Origin: CAG-964 sp902789345
GTDB taxonomy: Bacteria > Bacillota > Clostridia > Oscillospirales > Acutalibacteraceae
Reading direction: 5' to 3' (one strand)
Assembly (NCBI GenBank): GCA_052117325.1
Contig: JBQKJJ010000013.1
DNA: 64,000 nt
The first letter of the stretch is position 1. Every line of letters starts with the position of its first letter. The position numbers were made by a program, and so were the translations under genes. Below the pieces are notes generated by a model. It saw only the letters and a program-made list of their open reading frames with translations, searched no databases and was not told the origin of the DNA. Positions 33,424 to 42,524 of this stretch are shown here, piece by piece.

Positions 33424-35283
33424 TTATTCGCCTTTTTCAGGGTCATACTTACCCTCAAAGTAAATTTCATACCATACAAGGAAAATATAAATTGTCCATA
33501 CCTTACGGCTGTTGTCCTCTTTACCGCTGAAATGCTCGTCCAAAAATCCGGTAATAATTTCAGGGTTAAAGAATTTCTTAGCTGTTTCAGAGTTGAACAT
33601 ATCCTTTACAACATTGTAGTAACGCTCATCTCTTAGCCATACTCTTGTAGGCACAGGGAAACCAAGCTTCTTCTTTTCGGCTGTTTCAGGCGGTAAATGA
33701 CGAAGTGCCGCCTTACGCATAGCGTACTTTGTGTTGTGCTTGTTTACTCGTAGGCTTGTAGGTATCTTAGAAGCTACCTTAAATACCTCTTTATCAAGGA
33801 AAGGTACTCTAAGCTCCAGTGAGTTAGCCATACTCATTCTGTCAGCCTTTAGCAGAATGTCGCCAACCATCCACATATTAATGTCAAGGTACTGCATCTT
33901 TGTAACATCGTCATAATCAGGTACACGGCTGTAGTAAGTCTTACACTTGTCCTGCGGACGGGTTGCGATAGATGGGTCTTTTAAAATCTTTTTCTTTTCC
34001 TCAAGGTCATACATAAAGGCGTTGCCTATGAACCTGTCCTCTAACGGGTGTGTTGCTCTTATTAAATAGTCACGGCCCTTAATGTCAGGCAGTTTTTTCA
34101 TTAGGCTGCATATTCCCTTACGCAGGCCGTAAGGCACAAGCTTTTGGTAAACCTTGAATACTCTTGGGTCGTTGTAGCAGGTGTAGCCGCCAAACAGCTC
34201 GTCTGCACCCTCGCCTGAAAGCACAACCTTTACATGCTCGCTTGCAATTTTAGAAACAAAGTAAAGTGCTATACAGGACGGGTCAGCCAAAGGCTGGTCC
34301 ATATGGTATTGCACCTTTTTTATACTGCCCCAAAATTCCTCTGATTTTATCAGCTTGTAGTGGTGGTCAACACCTATTTTCTTTGACAGGCGCTGTGCCC
34401 AGCTTATTTCGTTATACTTTTCGCCAAAGTCAAAGCCTACTGTAAAGGTTTTTTGGTCTGCAAAATATGTGGATACATAGCTTGAGTCAACGCCGCTTGA
34501 CAAGAAACAGCCTACCTCAACATCACTTATTTTGTGTGCGTTTACAGAATTCTCAAAAACCTTTTCAATTTCGTCTATTGCCTGTTCCTCTGTAAGGCTT
34601 TCATCAGGCTCAAACCTTGCCTCCCAATATCTGGTGGTAGTTACCTTGCCGTCCTTGTACCATAGGTAATGTCCCGGCATTAAGCAGTACACACCCTCAA
34701 AGAATGTTTCAGGCGGTACGGCATACTGGAAAGAAAGATAGTTGTCTAATGTTCTGTAGTTAAACTTCTTTTCAAAGCCCGGAAACTCAAGAATACTCTT
34801 AATTTCAGAGCCGTAAACAAAATTATTGCCAACCTGTGCATAGTGCATCGGCTTTATTCCGAAAAAGTCACGGGCAATAAACAGTGAATTATCCTTTAGG
34901 TTGTATATAGCAAAGCCAAACATACCTCTTAGTCTGTCCAAAAGCTTCTCCTGCCACTGCTCAAAGCCGTGTATAAGCACCTCTGAGTCAGACTCTGTGT
35001 AAAAAGTATGTCCCAACTCTATAAGCTCCTTACGCAGGTCACGGTAGTTATAAATCTCACCGTTAAAGGTAAGCACCATAGACTTGTCCTCGTTATATAT
35101 AGGCTGATGACCGGCGTCTAGGTCAATAATACTCAGTCTTCTGAAGCCCATTGTTATTTTACTGTCAGGTTCTTTGTAGAAGCCACTGCTGTCAGGTCCA
35201 CGGTGAGTAATAACCTTGGTCATTCTCTCTATGGTGTCGTCACGGCTTATAACCTCTCCTGTAAAACCACAAATACCACACAT
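33424..35283 (-). CDS. asnB: asparagine synthetase, glutamine-hydrolysing
   Basis: A 619-residue two-domain amidotransferase. The Ntn-type glutaminase begins MCGICGFTGEV, with catalytic Cys2, then ITHRGPDSSG and TFNGEIYNY. The synthetase domain has the PP-loop CFLSSGVDSSY and VLSGEGADELFGGY. It makes asparagine from aspartate, ATP and glutamine; some close relatives modify cell-wall peptides, but the length and motifs fit asparagine synthesis. It starts at ATG 35283 with AAAGGAG upstream. It is monocistronic and divergent from the pst operon. Confidence 0.93.
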   Translation of the reverse strand: MCGICGFTGEVISRDDTIERMTKVITHRGPDSSGFYKEPDSKITMGFRRLSIIDLDAGHQPIYNEDKSMVLTFNGEIYNYRDLRKELIELGHTFYTESDSEVLIHGFEQWQEKLLDRLRGMFGFAIYNLKDNSLFIARDFFGIKPMHYAQVGNNFVYGSEIKSILEFPGFEKKFNYRTLDNYLSFQYAVPPETFFEGVYCLMPGHYLWYKDGKVTTTRYWEARFEPDESLTEEQAIDEIEKVFENSVNAHKISDVEVGCFLSSGVDSSYVSTYFADQKTFTVGFDFGEKYNEISWAQRLSKKIGVDHHYKLIKSEEFWGSIKKVQYHMDQPLADPSCIALYFVSKIASEHVKVVLSGEGADELFGGYTCYNDPRVFKVYQKLVPYGLRKGICSLMKKLPDIKGRDYLIRATHPLEDRFIGNAFMYDLEEKKKILKDPSIATRPQDKCKTYYSRVPDYDDVTKMQYLDINMWMVGDILLKADRMSMANSLELRVPFLDKEVFKVASKIPTSLRVNKHNTKYAMRKAALRHLPPETAEKKKLGFPVPTRVWLRDERYYNVVKDMFNSETAKKFFNPEIITGFLDEHFSGKEDNSRKVWTIYIFLVWYEIYFEGKYDPEKGE

Positions 35284-35546
35284 ATTGGCAATCTCCTTTA
35301 CATTTTCGTATACAAATAATAACTATATAATACCTCTGTAAAAGGTGTAATATATCTAAACACAATTTACTGATAATTTTAACATAAAAGCATATTTCTT
35401 TCAAGTAAATGCACCGACCCAAATATTAAAATAATGCTATGGCGCAATAATGATTTTTAGTTATTATTTTTTAAAAATTCAAAAATTCTGGTTTATGTCC
35501 GAAAAAATGGTCATAAATATTAGAGTATAGTATATTGTTTTACGGA

Positions 35547-35606
35547 TTTACATACATTTCACTTTTCTTTACGAAAGGTTTACTGAAATAAATATTTAGA
35601 TTTCAC
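35547..35606 (+). promoter_or_regulatory. phased Pho boxes upstream of pstS
   Basis: TTTACA at 35547, TTTCAC at 35557, TTTACG at 35568 and TTTACT at 35579, spaced 10-11 bases, with a further TTTCAC at 35601 two turns later. B. subtilis PhoP binds TT-A/C/T-ACA repeats at 11-base spacing, so this is a strong candidate PhoP site. A possible -10, TATACT, is at 35617-35622. The rest of 35284-35546 is AT-rich and holds no gene I can see. Confidence 0.8.
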
Positions 35607-35693
35607 AATATGGTTTTATACTCCTAAATGTACCCGAGAGAGAAAGAAAAAATATTACGGGGGTTTAACCTATTTTAAAAGGAGATTATTAAA

Positions 35694-36593
35694 ATGAAAA
35701 CAAAGAAGATTTTAGCAACAGCAGCAGCCGGTTTAATTGTAATGGCTTCACTTGCAGGATGCGGCAGCACAGGCAGCAGCTCAAGTTCCGACAATTCAAG
35801 CGCAAGCGGCTTTGACACAAAATCTAACATTTCAGTAATAACAAGAGAAGACGGTTCAGGTACCCGTTCAGCTTTTATTGAGCTAACAGGCGTACAGGAG
35901 GAAAAGAACGGAACAAAAACCGACAACACACTGTCATCAGCTATTGTACAAAGCAGCACACAGGCTGTTCTGACAGGCGTTGCAGGCGACCCAACAGCTA
36001 TAGGCTACATTTCACTTGGTTCACTTAACGATACGGTAAAGGCAGCAAAAATTGACGGTGTTGAACCAACATCAGAAACAGTAAAGGACGGTTCTTACAA
36101 AATTTCAAGACCGTTTAACATTGCCACAAAGGATAATCTAAGCGAGGCCGCTCAAAACTTTATTGATTATATTCTAAGTAAAGAAGGTCAGGAAATTGTC
36201 AATAAGGACTATGTAGAGGCTGTAGACAACGCAAAGCCTTTTGCAGGAGCTAAGAGCAAGGGTAAGGTAAAGGTTGGCGGTTCGTCTTCCGTATCACCTG
36301 TAATGGAAAAGCTGGCAGAGGCTTATCAGAAAGTAAACAAGGATGTTACAGTTGAAGTAAATACAAGCGACTCCTCAACAGGTATGTCACAGGCAGCTGA
36401 GGGAACAGTTGATATCGGTATGGCTTCAAGAGAGCTAAAAGACAGTGAAACAGCAAAGGGCATTAAGGGTACTGTTATAGCAAAGGACGGTATTGCAGTA
36501 ATTGTTAATAAGTCAAATACAGTTGAAGACATTAAGCTTGACCAGCTAAAGGGTATATACACAGGCAGCATAACAACTTGGGAGCTTGGCTAA
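35694..36593 (+). CDS. pstS: phosphate-binding lipoprotein PstS, circularly permuted
   Basis: A 299-residue lipoprotein (lipobox SLAGC, Cys near 23, then a Ser-rich linker) that captures phosphate for the PstCAB transporter. Segments are in permuted order compared with classical PstS: the usual second half comes first (REDGSGTRSAF, AIGYISLG, YKISRPF, ILSKEGQEIV; about 47-175), then the usual first half (VGGSSSVSPVMEKLAEAY, DIGMASRELK, IAKDGIAVIVNKS, IYTGSITTWELG; about 190-299). The chain ends where the standard protein would continue into the RE-GSGTR part. Phosphate-ligand motifs of both halves are intact. It starts at ATG 35694 behind AAAGGAG. Confidence 0.93.
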   Translation: MKTKKILATAAAGLIVMASLAGCGSTGSSSSSDNSSASGFDTKSNISVITREDGSGTRSAFIELTGVQEEKNGTKTDNTLSSAIVQSSTQAVLTGVAGDPTAIGYISLGSLNDTVKAAKIDGVEPTSETVKDGSYKISRPFNIATKDNLSEAAQNFIDYILSKEGQEIVNKDYVEAVDNAKPFAGAKSKGKVKVGGSSSVSPVMEKLAEAYQKVNKDVTVEVNTSDSSTGMSQAAEGTVDIGMASRELKDSETAKGIKGTVIAKDGIAVIVNKSNTVEDIKLDQLKGIYTGSITTWELG

Positions 36594-36620
36594 AAAACAG
36601 GCTTTAACAAAATAAATCAT

Positions 36621-36642
36621 CAGGGCAACCGGTGCTGCCCTG
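36621..36642 (+). terminator. hairpin between pstS and pstC
   Basis: CAGGGCA-ACCGGTGC-TGCCCTG, without a U-tract. Hairpins here commonly stabilize pstS mRNA or reduce read-through so that more binding protein than permease is made. Confidence 0.6.
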
Positions 36643-36666
36643 TATTTGCAAGAAAGGGAAAAACTA

Positions 36667-37527
36667 ATGCGTAAATATAAAGAAAAGATAATGCAAGTGG
36701 TTTTCTTGTGTGCGGCTCTTGTTTCAATAGCGGCAGTTTTGTTAATATGCTTGTTCCTGTTTGTAAACGGTATTCCGGCAATGGCAAAAATAGGAGTATT
36801 TGACTTTTTGTTAGGTACTAAGTGGGCGCCAAACAACGAGCCTGCCAGCTACGGAATATGGCCTATGATTTTAGGCAGCATATATATAACGGTAGGTGCA
36901 GTGGTACTGGGTGTTCCTATAGGTATTATGACGGCTATATGCCTTTCAAGATTTTGCCCGAGAAGGCTGTACAAGATAATTAAGCCGGCAATTGACTTAC
37001 TTGCAGGTATACCGTCTGTTGTATACGGATTTTTTGGTATGGTAGTGCTTGTACCGTTTATACGCAATACCTTTGGCGGAAGCGGCTACGGAATTTTAAC
37101 GGCCTCTGTTTTGCTTGCCATAATGATACTTCCAACAATAGTAAGCGTGTCCGAAAGTGCAATTAACGCCGTGCCGGATTCCTACTACGAGGGTGCTTTG
37201 GCACTTGGCTCAACAAAAGAACGCAGCGTGTTCCGCACAGTAGTGCCGGCAGCAAAGTCCGGTATTTTGGCAGGTGTTGTACTTGGCATAGGCAGAGCCA
37301 TAGGCGAAACAATGGCAGTTATACTTGTTGCAGGCAACAGTACGGTAATACCAAACAGCATATTGTCAGGTGTGCGCACACTTACAACAAATATAGTTCT
37401 TGAAATGGGCTATGCAACCGATTTGCACCGTGAGGCGCTTATAGCTACAGGCGTTGTACTGTTTGTACTGATTCTTATAATCAATCTGCTGTTTGCGGTA
37501 ATAAAAAATAAGGGGGCAAAATCATAA
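36667..37527 (+). CDS. pstC: phosphate ABC transporter permease PstC
   Basis: About 286 residues from ATG 36667, with AGAAAGGGA upstream; the longer frame from TTG 36646 covers that site. Six transmembrane segments and the permease loop EGALALGSTKERSVFRTVVPAAKSGI (EAA motif) contacting PstB. The long loop after the first TM (FDFLLGTKWAP) is typical of PstC. The stop TAA overlaps the pstA ATG by one base, indicating translational coupling. Confidence 0.95.
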   Translation: MRKYKEKIMQVVFLCAALVSIAAVLLICLFLFVNGIPAMAKIGVFDFLLGTKWAPNNEPASYGIWPMILGSIYITVGAVVLGVPIGIMTAICLSRFCPRRLYKIIKPAIDLLAGIPSVVYGFFGMVVLVPFIRNTFGGSGYGILTASVLLAIMILPTIVSVSESAINAVPDSYYEGALALGSTKERSVFRTVVPAAKSGILAGVVLGIGRAIGETMAVILVAGNSTVIPNSILSGVRTLTTNIVLEMGYATDLHREALIATGVVLFVLILIINLLFAVIKNKGAKS

Positions 37528-38438
37528 TGGCTGTCAAAGATAAAACTGCTGTAAATGCAGAAAACATACAGGCTATTAATACTGTAACCTTTAAGCAAAA
37601 AATGCTCCAGTACAAGAACCACCCATCGTCACTTGTACTGTTAATATTGGTAATACTTTGCGCAGTAATTACAGTAGGCGCACTCTTATTTTTAATAGCG
37701 TACATTTTAGTTCAAGGTATTCCAAACCTTACACCGGAGCTGTTTTCACTTGAGTACACCTCCGAAAATGCTTCATTAATGCCGGCACTTTTAAATACAG
37801 TGCTTATAACAGCTATCTCACTTGTTATTGCCGTACCTTTGGGAATTTTTGCAGCTATATATTTGGTAGAGTATGCAAAAAGGGGCAACAAGCTTGTGTC
37901 TATGGTAAGAATGACGGCAGAAACCCTTTCTGGTATACCGTCTATTGTCTACGGCTTGTTTGGTATGCTGTTTTTTGTAACTACACTGGGCTGGGGCAAC
38001 TCGCTTATTGCAGGCTCCTGTACGCTGGCTATTATGATACTGCCGCTTATAATGCGTACTACAGAAGAGGCTCTTAACACAGTGCCGGATTCTTTCAGAG
38101 AGGGCAGCTTCGGTCTTGGTGCCGGTAAGCTTAGAACAGTGTTTAGGGTAATTCTTCCTACTGCTGTTCCGGGTATTCTGTCAGGCGTAATTCTTGCAAT
38201 AGGAAGAATAGTCGGCGAGTCGGCTGCGCTTATTTATACAGCAGGTACAATAGCACAGTACCCAAAGGATATTTTTTCATCAACAAGAACGCTGTCAGTG
38301 CATATGTACCTGTGTACTAACGAGGGTTTGCACACAAGCCAGGCCTACGGCACAGCGGTTGTTTTGCTTGTAATGGTGGTAATTATAAATGCCCTGTCAT
38401 CCTTTGCGGCTAAAAAGCTGACAAAGAAAATGGGTTAA
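37527..38438 (+). CDS. pstA: phosphate ABC transporter permease PstA
   Basis: A 303-residue permease paired with PstC. Six membrane segments after a roughly 40-residue cytoplasmic N-terminus. The EAA loop reads EGSFGLGAGKLRTVFRVILPTAVPGI and AETLSGIPSIVYGLFGMLF is the family signature. ATG 37527 overlaps the pstC stop. pstB follows after 16 bases. Confidence 0.95.
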   Translation: MAVKDKTAVNAENIQAINTVTFKQKMLQYKNHPSSLVLLILVILCAVITVGALLFLIAYILVQGIPNLTPELFSLEYTSENASLMPALLNTVLITAISLVIAVPLGIFAAIYLVEYAKRGNKLVSMVRMTAETLSGIPSIVYGLFGMLFFVTTLGWGNSLIAGSCTLAIMILPLIMRTTEEALNTVPDSFREGSFGLGAGKLRTVFRVILPTAVPGILSGVILAIGRIVGESAALIYTAGTIAQYPKDIFSSTRTLSVHMYLCTNEGLHTSQAYGTAVVLLVMVVIINALSSFAAKKLTKKMG

Positions 38439-38454
38439 GACGGAGGAAAAATTA

Positions 38455-39204
38455 ATGGAGAAATTTGAAATTTCCAATATGGAGCTTTACTACGGCAGCT
38501 TTAAAGCTCTGAAAAATATAAATTTAAAGCTTAGCGAAAAGGAAATTACTGCCTTTATAGGTCCTTCAGGCTGCGGTAAATCTACATTGCTAAAGTCCCT
38601 TAACAGAATGAACGACCTTGTAGAGGGCTGCAAAATAACGGGTAAAATTCTTCTTGACGGTAAGGATATATACGGTAACATAGACATTAACCAGCTAAGA
38701 AAAAGAGTAGGTATGGTTTTCCAAAAGCCAAACCCGTTTCCTATGAGTATTTATGACAACATTGCATACGGTCCCCGTACACACGGCATACGCAAAAAAA
38801 GCCAGCTTGACGAAATTGTAGAAAAGGCACTGCGTGACGCCGCAATTTGGGACGAGGTAAAGGACAGACTAAAGAAAAACGCACTTGGTATGTCCGGCGG
38901 TCAGCAGCAAAGGCTTTGCATAGCCAGGGCGCTGGCAGTAGAGCCGGAGGTTTTGCTTATGGATGAGCCTACTTCTGCACTTGACCCAATTTCTACATCA
39001 AAAATTGAAGACTTGGCGTTGGAGCTAAAGAATAAATATACCATCATTATGGTTACACATAATATGCAGCAGGCAGCAAGAATTTCTGACAAAACAGCGT
39101 TTTTCCTGCTTGGCGAGGTAGTAGAGTTTAACCAAACAGCAAAAATATTTAATATGCCTCAGGACAAAAGAACAGAGGAGTATATTTCGGGGAGGTTCGG
39201 TTAA
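38455..39204 (+). CDS. pstB: phosphate ABC transporter ATPase PstB
   Basis: A 249-residue ATPase. Walker A is GPSGCGKS in the family form GPSGCGKSTLLKSLNRMND; the signature is MSGGQQQRLCIARAL and Walker B VLLMDEPTSALDPIS. The FQKPNPFPMSIYDNIAYG segment is specific to PstB. It energizes phosphate uptake through PstCA. phoU begins 2 bases after the stop. Confidence 0.97.
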   Translation: MEKFEISNMELYYGSFKALKNINLKLSEKEITAFIGPSGCGKSTLLKSLNRMNDLVEGCKITGKILLDGKDIYGNIDINQLRKRVGMVFQKPNPFPMSIYDNIAYGPRTHGIRKKSQLDEIVEKALRDAAIWDEVKDRLKKNALGMSGGQQQRLCIARALAVEPEVLLMDEPTSALDPISTSKIEDLALELKNKYTIIMVTHNMQQAARISDKTAFFLLGEVVEFNQTAKIFNMPQDKRTEEYISGRFG

Positions 39205-39206
39205 TA

Positions 39207-39899
39207 ATGAGAAATTTATATATGGCGCAGCTTGACGGTATAAATAATAATGTTATTGATATGGGGCTGGTATTGGGCAATGCCATTGAAAATTCTATTT
39301 TGTGCCTAAAGGACAACGACGAAAAGCTTGTAAAGGCAGCAAAGGAAATTGAGCTTGACATTGATAAAATGGAAAAGAACATTGAAAGCCAGTGCTTAAA
39401 TGTTATTTTACAGCAGCAGCCTGTAGCAAGCGACTTTCACTTTGTTTCGGCAGCACTGAAAATGATTACCGATATGGAGCGTATTGGCGACATTACCGAC
39501 GATATTGCGTCGCTGTCTGTTATGATTAAGGTATGCCGTGGAAGCAAAGCCCTTGAGGATATTATCAGAATGGGTAAAATTACAGTTGAAATGCTTAAAG
39601 GCAGCATAGACGCATATGTAAATCGTGATGTTAAGGCGGCACTGAATGTTTGTAAAACAGACGACCGTGTAGACGATTACTTTAACAAGGTTAAAGACCA
39701 GCTTATTAATATGATTAAAACCGATGCTAAAGGGGCAGAGGAAGCACCTGACGCACTTATGGTTGCAAAGTATTTTGAGCGCCTAGGCGACCATTGCGTA
39801 AACCTTGCAGAATGGGTTATATATGCCTTTACAGGCAAGCACAAAGACCACCTTGACAGCCTGGAGGATATTGACGAGGCTATAAAGGATATTCTATAG
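39207..39899 (+). CDS. phoU: phosphate signalling protein PhoU
   Basis: A 230-residue all-helical protein of two three-helix bundles with metal-binding motifs of the E-x-x-x-D type (ITDMERIGDITDDIA and AKYFERLGDHCVNLAEW). PhoU links transporter state to PhoR and restrains phosphate uptake. It is the last gene of the pst operon; a terminator follows. Confidence 0.95.
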   Translation: MRNLYMAQLDGINNNVIDMGLVLGNAIENSILCLKDNDEKLVKAAKEIELDIDKMEKNIESQCLNVILQQQPVASDFHFVSAALKMITDMERIGDITDDIASLSVMIKVCRGSKALEDIIRMGKITVEMLKGSIDAYVNRDVKAALNVCKTDDRVDDYFNKVKDQLINMIKTDAKGAEEAPDALMVAKYFERLGDHCVNLAEWVIYAFTGKHKDHLDSLEDIDEAIKDIL

Positions 39900-39943
39900 C
39901 ACGATTTTACGAATATTTTACACAACAAGTACACTTTTTTACT

Positions 39944-39976
39944 CCGACTATGGTATAATCACCATAGTCGGTTTTA
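39944..39976 (+). terminator. terminator after phoU
   Basis: CCGACTATGGT-ATAATC-ACCATAGTCGG, an 11-bp stem, then TTTTATAAT. phoP-phoR may therefore be transcribed separately or by read-through. Confidence 0.9.
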
Positions 39977-40037
39977 TAATGTGAAAATATACTCAAAGTA
40001 ATAATATACAAAATGTATAAAATAAGAGGTGTTTAAT

Positions 40038-40706
40038 GTGATTTACATTGTTGAGGATGATATAGATATTCGTGAACTGGAGGGGTACGCTCTAAAAAAC
40101 AGCGGCTACGAGGTTATGTCCTTTGGCGAAAGTCAGGCATTTTTTAACGCCTGTAACGAAACCGTGCCAAGTCTTGTACTGCTTGACATAATGCTGCCAA
40201 ACGAGGACGGACTGTCTATACTTACAAAAATAAGAGCAGACGAAAGAATGCAAAAGGTGCCGGTAATTATGGTTACTGCAAAAACCTCTGAAATTGATAA
40301 GGTAAAAGGTCTTGATATGGGCGCCGACGATTATATTTCTAAGCCTTTTGGCGTAATGGAGCTTGTATCAAGGGTAAGGGCACTGTTAAGACGCTGTGAA
40401 CAAAAGCAGGAGCTTACGGTTTTGGAATACCATGGTATAACTGTAGACGATTTTAAGCACAAGGTTACGGCTAACGGCGAGCCTTGCGTGCTGACCTACA
40501 AGGAGTATGAGCTTTTGAAGTATTTGCTTGCCAACAAGGACATAGTTTTAACCAGAGAAAAGCTTTTGGAAAAGGTATGGGGCTATGATTTTGGAGGCGA
40601 AAGCCGTACAGTAGACGCCCACATAAAAACTTTAAGACAAAAGCTGGGCGACTGCGGCAGTGTTATAAAAACTGTACGCCATGTAGGCTATAAGGTAGGA
40701 GAATAA
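40038..40706 (+). CDS. phoP: phosphate response regulator PhoP/PhoB
   Basis: A 222-residue OmpR-family response regulator starting at GTG 40038, since AAGAGG (40024-40029) is 8 bases away and would overlap the alternative GTG 40029. The receiver has the acidic pocket VEDD, phosphoacceptor D50 (LVLLDIMLP) and VTAKTSE plus K in ISKPFG. The winged helix ends VDAHIKTLRQKLG...IKTVRHVGYKV. By context it binds the Pho boxes at 35.5 kb. phoR starts 4 bases after the stop. Confidence 0.93.
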   Translation: MIYIVEDDIDIRELEGYALKNSGYEVMSFGESQAFFNACNETVPSLVLLDIMLPNEDGLSILTKIRADERMQKVPVIMVTAKTSEIDKVKGLDMGADDYISKPFGVMELVSRVRALLRRCEQKQELTVLEYHGITVDDFKHKVTANGEPCVLTYKEYELLKYLLANKDIVLTREKLLEKVWGYDFGGESRTVDAHIKTLRQKLGDCGSVIKTVRHVGYKVGE

Positions 40707-40709
40707 GAA

Positions 40710-42395
40710 TTGAAGCTGCGAACTACATTAACTAAAAGATTTGTTGTTGCTGCCGGTGTTGCCACATTGCTTACAGCTGTTTGCTGTTGTGTTGCCACTT
40801 GGTTTGCCTTTTCGGAGCAGGCATATAATGACCTTGCAAATTACGGCAGCTTTGTTGAAGAAGTGCTGGACGAAAACAACCAACAATATCCAAATTCAAA
40901 TATAAAACTTATGGACGACTACCGCATTACGATAGTGGACAAAGACGGAAAGGTGCTGTATGAAAGTAACCGGGAACTGGAAAAAGATGAAATGGGCAAC
41001 CACAACGCCCGTCCCGAAATCCAGCAGGCCCTTGCCGAGGGCAAGGGTGAAAGCTCAAGGTATTCCAACTCAGTCAACAAGGTTACATACTACTACGCCA
41101 TAAAAATGGACAACGGCAATGTACTGCGTATAGGAAAAACCGTACAGAGTATTTTCAGCCTGTACGGTTGGATATTATTTATTGTGCTTTTCCTGGGAAT
41201 ATATGTTGTTCTCTTTAGTTTGCTTTTGGCAGGAAGACTGTCCAAAAAGATTGTAGAGCCTTTTAGTAATATGAAATTTGACAATAAAGATGTTGTCTAT
41301 GAGGAGCTTAAGCCTTTTGCAGATACCATTGCAAAGCAGCAAAGGAAAATTAAAAAACAATTTGACGACCTACAGGAGCAGCGTGACAGAATAACCACCC
41401 TAATTGCAAATATGCGAGAGGGCTTTATTATGCTTGATGTTGACAAGGTTATTTTGGTTGAAAACGGCAGCGCAAAGAAGCTTTTAAAAACCAAGCACCA
41501 CAATAATGAAGGCAAAAATATTTTGGAGGTTTACCAAAACGACACCCTGCTGGACAGTGTAAACAAGGCGTCTAAGGGTGAAAGTACGGTAAACGAGGTT
41601 AAGCTTAACAAAAAGACAGTAAAGCTGTATGTTAGTCCAGTATATACAAACGGAGAGGTTGTAGGTGTAATATGCCTGCTGTTGGATATTACGGCACAGA
41701 AAAAAACAGAGAAGCTGCGCCGTGAATTTACAGCCAATGTTACTCACGAGCTGAAAACCCCTCTTACCTCAATTTCAGGCTATGCGGAAATGATAGAAAA
41801 CGGTATGGTAACAGAGCCTGAGGATATGCAAAAGTTTGCAGGAAGAATCCACAAGGAAGCAGGCAGACTTATATCCCTTATAGGCGATATTATGCGTCTT
41901 TCAAAAATGGACGACAAGGCATATCAAATAGAGGGTGTCAAAAAGGTAAATCTAAAGGATACTGTTGAGGAAGCAGTAGAAACTTTGGAAATGTCCACAA
42001 GAAAAAACAACATTACCATAGAAACCGATTTGCAGGATGTTACCGTAACCGGCAACGAAACACAGCTTTTTGAACTTGTGTACAACCTGTGTGACAACGC
42101 TATACGGTACAACAAGCCTAACGGAAAGGTGTATATAACACTTAAAACAGAAAACGAATCGCCTGTTCTTGTGGTAAAGGATACCGGTATAGGCATAGAA
42201 AAAAAGCATAAGGACAGAATATTCGAGCGTTTTTACCGTGTTGATAAAAGCCGTTCCAAAGAAACGGGCGGTACGGGCCTTGGCTTGGCTATTGTAAAGC
42301 ATATAGCGGAAATTCATAATGCAAAAATAAAGGTAGACAGTACTGTTGGTGAAGAAACAGAGATAACAGTTACCTTTTACCCAAAAGAAAATTAA
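40710..42395 (+). CDS. phoR: phosphate sensor histidine kinase PhoR
   Basis: A 561-residue membrane kinase from TTG 40710. TM1 is about 12-32, the extracytoplasmic sensor domain about 33-145 and TM2 about 150-175. A PAS domain follows (about 225-330). The HisKA box has phosphoacceptor H346 (ANVTHELKTPLTS). The ATPase domain has N (YNLCDNAIRYN), DTGIGI and GTGLGLAIVK. Partner of PhoP. PhoU and the Pst transporter probably control its activity. Confidence 0.93.
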   Translation: MKLRTTLTKRFVVAAGVATLLTAVCCCVATWFAFSEQAYNDLANYGSFVEEVLDENNQQYPNSNIKLMDDYRITIVDKDGKVLYESNRELEKDEMGNHNARPEIQQALAEGKGESSRYSNSVNKVTYYYAIKMDNGNVLRIGKTVQSIFSLYGWILFIVLFLGIYVVLFSLLLAGRLSKKIVEPFSNMKFDNKDVVYEELKPFADTIAKQQRKIKKQFDDLQEQRDRITTLIANMREGFIMLDVDKVILVENGSAKKLLKTKHHNNEGKNILEVYQNDTLLDSVNKASKGESTVNEVKLNKKTVKLYVSPVYTNGEVVGVICLLLDITAQKKTEKLRREFTANVTHELKTPLTSISGYAEMIENGMVTEPEDMQKFAGRIHKEAGRLISLIGDIMRLSKMDDKAYQIEGVKKVNLKDTVEEAVETLEMSTRKNNITIETDLQDVTVTGNETQLFELVYNLCDNAIRYNKPNGKVYITLKTENESPVLVVKDTGIGIEKKHKDRIFERFYRVDKSRSKETGGTGLGLAIVKHIAEIHNAKIKVDSTVGEETEITVTFYPKEN

Positions 42396-42400
42396 ACCCC

Positions 42401-42443
42401 AAAAAGCAGAGCCTTGTTTTGAATTTGCAGGTTCTGCTTTTTT
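42401..42443 (+). terminator. terminator after phoR
   Basis: AAAAAGCAGAGCC and GGTTCTGCTTTTTT pair over about 12 bp around a 16-base loop. Confidence 0.88.
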
Positions 42444-42457
42444 AAATAAAAAATGTG

Positions 42458-42486
42458 TTGAATTGTTCTTAATTATGTTATATAAT
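42458..42486 (+). promoter_or_regulatory. promoter for the zinc-ribbon/SPFH pair
   Basis: TTGAAT (42458-42463), 17-base spacer, TATAAT (42481-42486). Confidence 0.8.
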
Positions 42487-42524
42487 AACAGCAATAATAT
42501 TAGTAAAGTTGAGGGTTGATATTT

